From positions 1-64,000 of the forward strand of contig WNYE01000080.1 of assembly GCA_021396245.1 (NCBI GenBank): a DNA stretch of 64,000 nucleotides, given 5' to 3'. Shown piece by piece: positions 56,243-64,000 of the stretch. The position numbers and the translations under genes were made by a program. The notes under the pieces are model-generated. The model saw only the letters and a list, made by a program, of their open reading frames with translations. It did no database searches and had not been told where the DNA came from. The stretch comes from Sporothrix humicola. Lineage: Eukaryota > Ascomycota > Sordariomycetes > Ophiostomatales > Ophiostomataceae. Every line of letters starts with the position of its first letter. The stretch's first letter is position 1.

Positions 56243-57610
56243 ATGAAGTACTCTGCTGCTGCTATTGTCGCCGGCCTCGGCCTTGTCTCTGCCGAGAAGC
56301 ACGAGGCTCTCCGCCTTCGTGAGGTGCCCCAGGAGCACTCGCACAACCGTTTCCTCGACCTTGTGCGCACCTCGCTGGCCACCAACAACCCCCAGAACAT
56401 CCAAGACCCTGTCTTTGGTCTTCTGGGCAACGCTGCCGCCGCTGCTGGTGCCGGTACTGTTACCAACACCGACTGTCTTCAGCAGGCGACGGCCGACCAG
56501 GCCTTCACCAACGCCAAGGCCGCGGGCGATATCCCCGGCATGGCTGGTGCTCTGCTGTACCGTGCCATTGAGCGCAACACGGGCTCTGTTGGCCTGGCCA
56601 GTGTTATTTGCAACGAGACGGCTGTCAACCCCGAGATTGCCGCCATCTCGCAGCACCAGGACCCTGCTAGCACCGGCGCTGCCGCCACCAACAAGGCCAT
56701 CACCCTTGCGCTGGCCAAGCAGCTTGCTGGTATTGGCGCCGATCCTCTGCTGGCTCTTGAGAGCGGCACTTTCGCTCCCGGCACCATTGGTGACCCGACT
56801 GCTGCCGGTAACACTTGTGACACGGAGGACGATGAGCCTGGCTGTATCTTCTCGCAGAACCTGCTGGTGCTCGACGCCTCCGAGGCTGAGATCAGTGCTG
56901 CCGTCGCCGGCATCACGCCCACGATCACTGGTACTGGTGTCATCAGCGCCACTGACATCAACCTGAACAACCTGGCCGTCGCTACTGGCGCTGCCGATGC
57001 CGCTACCACTGCTGCCGCCGCGGACACTGCCGCCACTTCTTCCGATGCCGCCTGCGTCGGCACCACCCGCACTGCCATTGTCACTGTGACTGCCGGTGCC
57101 AACAACAACGCCGCTGCTGCCACTGGCTCGTCGTGCAGCACTGTCGTCTCGACTGTCGCTGCTGCCGAGGCCAGCGCTCTTGTCAAAAAGCGCCAGTCGC
57201 CCCTGCGCCGCTCGCGCCCTCAGCGCCGCGCCGCCCTCGACTTTGGCTCGTGCAGCAACCCCACCATCCTCTTCGAGGCCGGTCTCGACGGCCGCAACAC
57301 CGAGGCTTTCATTGCTGAGGACCAGACCGACTTTAACCACGGCTCGGCCCTCAACATTGCCGTCATTGCCGGTTTCATCTGCCAGCGCCTCGGCTCCCCC
57401 TGCAACGCCGCTGCTGATGTCCAGGCCTCGTGCACGGCTGCTTCGGCCGCTGCTGTTGCTACGACTCAGGACCAGGCTGCTGCCGATGTCTTCAACAATG
57501 CTCTGGGCGTTGGCAGCGGTGCCGGCGACAGCGGCGTCACTGCCGCTGTCGGCAACGCCGCCACTGCCACCGCTGCGTCGGTTGTTGTCACTGTCACCCA
57601 GTGCTCATAA
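56243..57610 (+). CDS. Secreted alanine-rich protein with conserved C-terminal module
   Basis: Predicted cell-wall or extracellular protein; biochemical role unknown. Single exon, 455 aa. Residues 1-17 (MKYSAAAIVAGLGLVSA) are a signal peptide. The middle (about 55-310) is rich in Ala, Thr, Gly and Asn with a few Cys, suggestive of an O-glycosylated wall protein. A dibasic cluster VKKRQ at 314-318, followed by RRSRPQRR up to ~330, looks like Kex2 sites. The C-terminal module starts at DFGSCSNPTILFEAGLDGRNTEAF and contains DFNHGSALNIAVIAGFICQRL, a pattern I have seen in many uncharacterised secreted ascomycete proteins. An Ala-rich end closes with VVVTVTQCS; there is no clear GPI signal. The codons are very strongly C-ending, typical of highly expressed fungal genes, and a long C/T-rich leader precedes it. 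Confidence 0.85.
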   Translation: MKYSAAAIVAGLGLVSAEKHEALRLREVPQEHSHNRFLDLVRTSLATNNPQNIQDPVFGLLGNAAAAAGAGTVTNTDCLQQATADQAFTNAKAAGDIPGMAGALLYRAIERNTGSVGLASVICNETAVNPEIAAISQHQDPASTGAAATNKAITLALAKQLAGIGADPLLALESGTFAPGTIGDPTAAGNTCDTEDDEPGCIFSQNLLVLDASEAEISAAVAGITPTITGTGVISATDINLNNLAVATGAADAATTAAAADTAATSSDAACVGTTRTAIVTVTAGANNNAAAATGSSCSTVVSTVAAAEASALVKKRQSPLRRSRPQRRAALDFGSCSNPTILFEAGLDGRNTEAFIAEDQTDFNHGSALNIAVIAGFICQRLGSPCNAAADVQASCTAASAAAVATTQDQAAADVFNNALGVGSGAGDSGVTAAVGNAATATAASVVVTVTQCS

Positions 57611-58230
57611 GTGCTTTCCGAGATGGGGGCGCCGTTATGACGGTGAGGCTTTGATGTTGAGAAAATAAGGGGGAGACCTCGAAGGAGAGACAATGCATGG
57701 TGGGAAGGTACATGCAGCTGCGCTAGTGTATAAGTGTGCATTGCACCTGTATGAATAGTCCGATTTTTAAGGATATGGCCACTAGAAAACAAATAACAAA
57801 ATGATGCGTGATGATTACCGCTCACTCCCAAACAATAATGTTCCGTCCCGTCTGTGATTTTCAGGTCGTAGAATTTACTTTATTTCTCGTAGATCAGATT
57901 TTCCAGGTTTCATACTTTCCCGTGTTTTGTTATGTACTTGTATTTTGTACCAGGATGCCGGTCTTGTCAGGATGAGAAACTGTCAGCGTCACTAGCCATT
58001 TGACAGCCAACCAATTAGCGCTCGTAGAGTGCTGTGCAGAGGGGCGAATGCGCTAACGCCGACTTTGCCTCTGACGCGCCGCTATTACTGGACTTGCCGG
58101 GCTGCAGCCTTCTCTCGCGATCGCGCCTGCCTCGTCGATTCGACTTTCTGCCCTTTCCCGTCACCACATTCCGGCATGATTTCTCTTCCACCAACAACAC
58201 ACATTTCATGGCTGCCGACTCTATAACGCC
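57611..58230. other. Intergenic, 3' of secreted protein / RING gene promoter
   Basis: 620 bp between tandem plus-strand genes. An AT-rich stretch at 57,770-57,950 fits a 3' flank. No distinct element is identified. Confidence 0.4.
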
Positions 58231-59397
58231 ATGGACGTTGGAGCCGAGAGCGGGCTGTCCATGAAGCTGAAGCCTAGCGAGGCGACAGACACAGCCGTCC
58301 CCAAACAGACGACTATCGATGCGACAACCACTGCCACGGCTACGACACAGCGCCCCTCTACACCAGTCTCCACTGCCGTCGCCTCCGTTTCAGACGATCG
58401 ATGCGTTATCTGCCTCGATACTATTGCAGAGCCTTGCGTTGCGCAGCCATGCGGCCACCGTCACTTTGACTTTCTGTGCCTTATCAGCTGGCTGCTCCAG
58501 CGGAACCCATCCTGTCCGCTGTGCAAGGCTGTCGTGGACACCGTGCAGTATGGAGACGGTCTTTCCAAGACCTTTCCTGTGCCCAAAAAGACTGAAGAGT
58601 CCAAGCCCTCGGAACCAACGTCAGTGCCAGCGAACACGGCCCCATCTGGCATAAACCGGTCATCCTCTGTACTGTCCCGACCTCGACCGAGACGCGCCCG
58701 TTCGACTTCGTCCTCAGCATCGTCCTCTCCCTCCCCCGAAGCCGCTCTTGAACGCCGCCGCAGAGTCTATCGTCTTGGCCTCTATGCCCGCCATGTCGGC
58801 GCCAACCGCCACTCGCGCTACTACCGCGAGCTGACGCCGCAGCTCTTTGCCCAGGACCCGGACCTCGTGTCGCGCGCGCGTGCCTTTTTGCGCCGAGAAC
58901 TTCAGGTGTTTTGGGAAGACGGACACGGACAAGGTCAAGGACACGAGTCTGGCAGCGTTCCAGCAACCGGTTCTCGGCGTAACCGCCGCGCCAACAATGT
59001 CGAGTTCCTTCTGGAATATATCATTGCCATCTTGCAGAGCATCGATCTCCAGGACAGTGCCGGCCAGGCCGAAGAGCTTCTCCAGGGTTTCTTCCGTGGC
59101 CGCCGCGACCATACTCGCCACTTCTTGCACGAACTGCGCAGCTTTTTGCGCAGTCCTTACCTGACACTCGCCAGCTGGGACCGGAACGTTCAGTACGGCC
59201 CGCCGTCGCGCTACACTGGCGCCGATGGAGAGGAGGTTGACATCCAAGACAACAAGCATCGTCCGCAGCAAATGATGCGTGGTGACTATTGGCGTCCCTC
59301 GCGACGACATCGGGCTGGCCGCAGTGCTTCCGATACATCAAGCAGTGCGTCTCGGTTACGTCTTGAAGACGCCTATCGTCGCTACGACCCCAGCTGA
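58231..59397 (+). CDS. RING-finger protein, TOPORS-like (probable E3 ligase)
   Basis: Probable nuclear ubiquitin (or SUMO) ligase. Single exon, 388 aa. The C3HC4 RING spans about 57-98: CVICLDTI, then PCGHRHFDFLCLISWL, then CPLC. Low-complexity Thr/Ser/Pro flanks precede and follow it. The C-terminal half has a conserved helical region beginning RRRVYRLGLYARHVGANRHS, continuing through TPQLF, SRARAFLRREL, RRANNVEFLLEYIIAIL and FLHELRSFLRSPY. This architecture (N-terminal RING plus that helical block) resembles fungal homologues of TOPORS. The RING spacing is normal and all eight ligands appear present. The specific substrate is unknown. Confidence 0.82.
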   Translation: MDVGAESGLSMKLKPSEATDTAVPKQTTIDATTTATATTQRPSTPVSTAVASVSDDRCVICLDTIAEPCVAQPCGHRHFDFLCLISWLLQRNPSCPLCKAVVDTVQYGDGLSKTFPVPKKTEESKPSEPTSVPANTAPSGINRSSSVLSRPRPRRARSTSSSASSSPSPEAALERRRRVYRLGLYARHVGANRHSRYYRELTPQLFAQDPDLVSRARAFLRRELQVFWEDGHGQGQGHESGSVPATGSRRNRRANNVEFLLEYIIAILQSIDLQDSAGQAEELLQGFFRGRRDHTRHFLHELRSFLRSPYLTLASWDRNVQYGPPSRYTGADGEEVDIQDNKHRPQQMMRGDYWRPSRRHRAGRSASDTSSSASRLRLEDAYRRYDPS

Positions 59398-60496
59398 GCC
59401 TTTTATTGTTGAGAACAGAATCAGCATCACAACCCGCACATAGCGACATACATTGCCGGAATAAGGTGCTCCCCAGCGAGCCGTCACACAGAATCCACTG
59501 CTGTGTACACCTAGGCGTCGCACGACGTGCAGAGTACGTACTCCTGCAGAATTAGGGTATTAGGGAGATATGAGAAGATGTGCGGAGTTCGGCGACAAAC
59601 GTCCGTCTCGGCCACTATATGGAGAACGGTTGACAAGATCAGCCACAATCTCATTTACAAGAGCTGTTGACAGCCTCGCTCGAATTCGGCGAGATCGCAA
59701 GATCGATCGGGCTCGCTAGGAAAGACGCGATGGGCTTGCATCAACCGCTTTGCAATCAATTCAGCTCCTGCATACCATAATTGCAGCAGCGACGCCTTAC
59801 AATCCCATTTGGTCATGGCTATTCTCACTCGCTGCTCCCAATCAGGGGTTTCAGAGGTGCAGAATCTCACTCTGCGGGAACATCCGTATCACCATAAAAA
59901 GCTCCTGCGAAATGCCCGCTATTCCGGCTTACATTACGATACGCAACGAAACCCATGTACTGTATATAGTTATTAGAAATATTTTAAATAAACACCGTAC
60001 ATAATTATACTTTCATCCATTGTTTCTCCGCCATCATATTTTGGCTAGTTGTGCAAAGCCGTACCCGTCGGGATTGATTGGTAAGCGTGTTAGAGAACCC
60101 AGCAGAATAGCGAAAAAAAGGCTCCGGCGAGCCATTGTTTTTATGCAAATTCGCTGTATTAGTGAGGACGCCGCCTACAGAACGGGCAGTCTACACCCGC
60201 CAACCAAACAACGGGAATGCCTTTCCCAGGCATGTTTACCTTTGACGGTGCTGCTTTGGAAGCTTTCGGGAGGCAAAAGGTGGAGTTTGTTTGCCTCTTT
60301 AGCGCTTTACCAAAGCAGTGGCGTCATAATAAGCAGGCGCCGTCTGCAGCCGTGCCAACAAGGGACCAAGAGGTCTTTAGAAACAGCTTTAAACATCTCG
60401 ATATATTCAGCTTCGATCCCGCTTTTGTTCTTCTTTGGTCAATTCACGATACTATCGTACCCATCTTCTGCGTCCAACCATCTCCATCTCGTCACT
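59398..60496. other. Intergenic, RING gene / DsbA-like gene
   Basis: 1.1 kb. No gene or clear regulatory element; composition is ordinary, AT-rich around 59,930-60,020. Confidence 0.4.
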
Positions 60497-61234
60497 ATGT
60501 CGACCTTCAACATCAAGATCATCTCGGACGTTGTCTGCCCCTTCGTGAGTAACCTCGGTCCCTTTGTTCATTGATGCAGCTGACTAGTGTGTCAAAACGA
60601 CCATATTGCTAACAAATACACAACACAGTGCTACCTTGGCAAGAAGCGTCTCGAAAAGGCCATCGAGGTCTACCAAAAGACTGTCCCTGGAGGCGCCGAC
60701 GATCGTTTCAACATATCCTGGCTGCCTTTCTATCTCGACCCGACTGCCCCCAAGGTCGGCATTCCGACCAAGGAGCGCATGGCCCAGAAATTCGGCGCCG
60801 ATCGCGTTGCCGCCCTGAACGCTCGCATGCGCTCCATGGGCCTCGCCGAGGGCATCAACTTTACTCAGGAGGGCAAGACCGGCAATACCCGCGACGCCCA
60901 CCGACTCATCCAGCTCGCCAAGACCCTGGGCACTGAGAAGCAGGATTCGGTCGTCTCCAGCCTCTTCCGCTCTTACTTTGAAGAGGGCGGCGATATCACG
61001 TCGCATGATGACCTTGTGGCCGCGGCTGAGCGTGGCGGCATCGATGCAGCGACGGTGCGCGACTGGCTCAACTCTGACAAAGGCGGCGCTGAGGTTGATG
61101 CTGAAGTCAGCGAGGCCTTCCAGCGCGGCGTCCACGGCGTCCCGCACTTTATCATCAACGATAACATTGAGGTCGGCGGTGCCCAGGATGTCCAGACCTT
61201 TGTTGGCGAGTTCCTGCGCGCCAAGAAGGCGTAA
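60497..61234 (+). CDS. DsbA/FrnE-like thioredoxin-fold oxidoreductase
   Basis: Thioredoxin-fold protein of the DSBA family (FrnE / 2-hydroxychromene-2-carboxylate isomerase-like), likely a cytosolic disulfide or glutathione-linked oxidoreductase. Exons 60497-60544 and 60629-61234 give 217 aa. The N-terminus is IKIISDVVCPF|CYLGKKRLEKAI; the bar marks the intron, which divides the CPFC active site exactly between Phe and the second Cys. The helical insertion domain includes MRSMGLAEGINFTQEGKTGNTRDAHRLI, and the cis-Pro strand is GVHGVPHFIIND, near residue 183. The family is normally 210-230 aa, so it is complete. No signal peptide. Physiological substrate unknown. Convergent with spc34, 85 bp apart at the stop codons. 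Confidence 0.9.
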
Positions 61235-61319
61235 AGATGTGGTGGAAAGGGGGGCATTTGTTGGTGTTACTCCATGTTATTTGTTTTCTTCATCATTGTT
61301 TCATGCCATACTTAAAGCC

Positions 61320-62208
61320 TCACATGTTGAGCAGGCCGCCTAGGTCTTTGTCCATAGCTCGCAAACGCTCTTGCAGCTCTTTCTTCCTCCGCTCCAGCTC
61401 GCGAATCTCGTCTTCTTCATGCCGTAGATCGTCTTCTGTAGGTCCGTCGTTTGCCTGTGTCGCTGCCATGGACATTTCGTCGTCGTAGTCGTCGTCTCCA
61501 TCGCCACCTCGCCGGTCGCGGTTCATGCCTTCAAGTCGTTGGGCTTGCTCTGCAACTTTGGCCTCGTAGTAGTTGAGCGTATTTGTCTGCTGTGCGTGCT
61601 TCTGCCGCAATACTGGGATTCGGTCCAGCGCGCCCGGCAAAGCATACACTGAGCACAGCTTCTCGGCACCCTTGAGAAGGATGTTGACGTCGACTTCGCC
61701 GCTTCCATTTCCGCTGCCAGTTCGACGTCCAATCTGCGCATGGAGGTCGCCGCCGAGCACTGCCGCAACGGCCGTCTGCCGGCGAGGAGCAGCACTCGGT
61801 CGCGCAGACGGAGGGCCTGTCGTTACTTCGCCCGCAGCCACATTAAATACAGTCTGCCTCCGCTTCGAGGAAGGCGCTGCCGCGTCGCCTTCAGCACTTC
61901 TGGCCCTGGATTGGGCTGTTGAGGTCGCTTCGGCAGGCGTTGTCTTGGCCACGGGTGGTGGTGGAGGAACCGAGAACAGTGCTCGCTCGTGCGTCTCTGT
62001 GTCTCGGATCAGGCTCGTAATGTCGTCGTTGTAGAGAAGCGCATTAGTAAACACCTTTGGCGGCGGGAAGCTGTCCAGATAGAGCAAAGAAACTATTAGC
62101 AGACGTTCACGTCACGGAGATCAACAAAAACAACCAGACTCACGGAAGATTGCGAATGCCTTGGCAGGACACAGATATTTGGTCCAGATGGACCATGAGA
62201 TGTGACAT
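61320..62208 (-). CDS. spc34: DASH/Dam1 complex subunit Spc34
   Basis: Component of the DASH (Dam1) ring that couples kinetochores to spindle microtubules. Exons 62208-62144 and 62070-61320 give 271 aa (yeast 295). The N-terminal signature HLDQISVSCQGIRNLPFPPPKVFTNALL is unmistakable; the intron splits the Pro codon after NLP. It continues with ITSLIRDTETHERALFSV. A Pro/Ala/Thr-rich linker (65-140) follows, then the conserved VNILLKGAEKLCSVYALPGALDRI block. The final charged coiled coil starts at DDLRHEEDEIRELERRKKELQERL, the usual end of Spc34. Two ACGCG cores 10 bp apart lie 115-130 bp upstream, suggesting cell-cycle expression. Confidence 0.92.
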
Positions 62209-64000
62209 TTCGAAGGCCGTGCAATCGTATTTTTTTTTGTCAATTTTTCGTCGAGTACGGGCAGTAATTTGAATGTGTTCCGTGGTTTTGTTCAAGGTTG
62301 ACGATGTCTGGTGCTTGTTTGACGCGGGTTGACGCGCCGCCAATTTGCACTTAGGAACTTGGCGTAGTAAATAATGCCAGCCAAAATATCGGGCAGCTGC
62401 CCCGCATTGTCCAATCGCTTCCCCTCGTTCGTTGTGTATTTACTTCTCCACTTTAATTGGTAGACATCAGACTGCACCTTCCTGACCGCCTTGTGAGCTT
62501 CACTACGACGTACTTTCACAGCTGTCCGAGCTATTTGAAGCATGCGCGCAAGCGGGGCCTAAATGCATCTCTGTATGGCTGTTCTTTCTGTTTTCCTAGG
62601 AGCGCGAAACGCATGGAGAAAGAGGAAGGCGCGGCGTATCAACGGCTGCTTGCTGTTCTTCATTGCCCAACTCTGGAGTTAGCGTCGACTCTGGCCCAGT
62701 CGCACCTTCCTTGAATTTCGCCCTGCTTACCGCAGAAGCCGCCACCAATAACACAAACGGCAGTTGCAACCCGTTGCGACCCATCGTGCTCTCCCGAAGA
62801 CCTAACGATCCGTGAGCTGTTTTTCATTTTATTATGCGCAATATTCAATGTCTTTATTGCTAGTTCCTCGACTCATTTCTTATGCTCTCATCTCACACTG
62901 TTAAAGGAGAGGGCGGCCCAGAAATATCCCAGTTCCGCCCTGGCTTCCTCCGATCTATGTTAAGATACTTTCCCAAGTGGAAGGAATGCGCTATCATGCT
63001 CTTGGGATGGCATGTGTGGTTCATGCTCGTACTCGTAGAGAGGAAGCCACGATTGGCACACTTGCCATAAACGACAGAAGCTTAGAAGAGCTCTCTTCCC
63101 ACTCTCACACCTCCTTTCCCTTCTTCTCCTTTTGCATTCTCTCCTTTGTTTACTCTCCGTACCCACAACTCGCAGCCCTGCGGTGAAGCCGGGCCACGTC
63201 CATCGCGACGTCCACGTCGTCGACAGCAACTGCACCCGATCATCGGCCGTTTGATATTGATATATTTTGACAGGATCTCGCCTCTTTCTTGCCAATCGCT
63301 TCCACTTCGTCCTTCTGCCAGCTTCTTTGTCCTTCCCTGGTGCAAGCATCCGAGACCAATCTATCCATCTCTCGTGCTCTCAGGCACCAAATCTCACAAA
63401 AAGACGCAATTTAAAGCATCGACAAAAAAACGTGCCCATAAATGAGAAGCGTTCTCTCCGTTCCGAAACACCAGTCCGGCCTTTCTCATGAGCATTGCTG
63501 CCCAAGTCGCCTTCCTGTCCTTCCTTGGCCCGTTTTTTCCCTTGCCAACTGGGGTCCGCACAAGGTCGTGGTGCCGCTCTAATACGGCACACTGTGGGCT
63601 CTGCCGTTGAGGGTGGGTCAGGTCGCAACTCAACTCGTCCTCCACTTCCGTCGCATGTTTCTGTTGTGGCTGTTTGCCAGTGTGTGTTGTAAGTGCATTG
63701 TGTATCCGTTTTATCTTCCGCTCGATGAAAAAGAAACAAAGCCAAAAAGACGCACAGATAAATATCACCAGGAGTCTAACGGGCTTCCAGTCTGCATTGG
63801 ATCTCAGAGACCCTGCAAGAAGGAATGGGGCTTTTCATGCTAACCTGCGTTAAGGTAGAAAAAACTATAAGTTGCAGATGCAATACCCCTTCCCATGCAG
63901 CATTGCCCGTTCCTAGTTTGGTCGCTATCTTGTCTTCGTGCCCTTGTCTTTTTTACATCGCTACAACCCATCTCCACGGTTTCCCACCCCACGACACTTT
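62209..64000. other. Terminal intergenic region
   Basis: 1.8 kb to the window end. It contains the spc34 promoter with paired ACGCG cores. Several open frames at 62,880-63,840 on both strands show no domain, no splice-consistent extension and overlapping frames, so no gene is called. From about 63,090 the plus strand is C/T-rich and may be the leader of a gene beyond the window. Confidence 0.45.
62322..62336. promoter_or_regulatory. Paired ACGCG cores upstream of spc34
   Basis: TTGACGCG-type sequence occurs twice, with ACGCG at 62322-62326 and 62332-62336, a 10-bp period (one helical turn). They are MBF-core-like, 114-128 bp upstream of the ATG. Regulatory role is inferred. Confidence 0.45.

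Noticed and set aside
56165..57340. 391-codon minus-strand frame opposite the Ala-rich secreted protein
   Set aside because: Ser/Gly/Val low-complexity mirror of Ala/Thr/Asn codons on the other strand; no independent signature.
1..64000. tRNA genes, CRISPR arrays, telomere repeats and intact transposon ORFs
   Set aside because: Looked for T-loop and B-box like sequences, regular spaced repeats, TTAGGG runs and transposase or reverse-transcriptase motifs by eye; none was convincing.

Overview
The window is nuclear DNA from a filamentous ascomycete (Pezizomycotina). A Sordariomycete is most likely, but that placement is an inference from protein style, not from a search. The evidence is short introns of about 50-100 nt with GTAAGT-type donors, CTAAC-like branch sites and CAG acceptors. 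Gene content also fits: fungal complex I 21.3 kDa subunit, Zn2Cys6 regulator, Bck1-type MAPKKK, Fig1, DASH Spc34 and Sld2. The first ~600 bp are very AT-rich and poor in CpA/TpG, as left by repeat-induced point mutation (RIP).

I resolve 18 protein-coding genes and one 5S rRNA gene. Left part (1-21 kb): RIP-like AT-rich tract; ubp2 deubiquitinase (-); NUO-21.3b/NDUFA11-like complex I subunit (+); msh2 (-) divergent from trm10 (+); secreted BNR/Asp-box propeller protein, possibly GH93 (+); DNA primase small subunit pri1 (-) divergent from a GH5 steryl-glucosidase/glucocerebrosidase-type gene (+). Middle (21-37 kb): BCK1-type cell-wall-integrity MAPKKK (+) behind a 2.8-kb leader/intergenic stretch, then a compact catabolic-looking trio made of an MFS sugar-type transporter (-), an amidohydrolase (+) and a seven-exon Zn2Cys6 activator (-). 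A 5S rRNA gene (-) follows. From about 36.8 to 43 kb the DNA is gene-poor. Right part (43-64 kb): GH47 alpha-mannosidase (+), Fig1-family membrane protein (-), sld2 (-), Ala-rich secreted protein (+), TOPORS-like RING protein (+), DsbA-like oxidoreductase (+) and DASH subunit spc34 (-). No convincing gene is seen after 62.2 kb.

Most genes are housekeeping and functionally independent, but two themes link some of them. First, four cell-division genes (msh2, pri1, sld2, spc34) each carry ACGCGT or paired ACGCG cores within about 110-205 bp of the start codon, as expected for MBF-type G1/S control. Second, the transporter, amidohydrolase and Zn2Cys6 factor lie together. The divergent promoter between transporter and hydrolase holds a perfect CGG-N7-CCG palindrome followed by a tandem 11-mer framed by inverted repeats, so this trio is the best candidate for an undescribed small pathway here.

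CDS coordinates run from start codon to stop codon. Exon limits were read by hand from splice signals and reading-frame continuity and are given in each entry.
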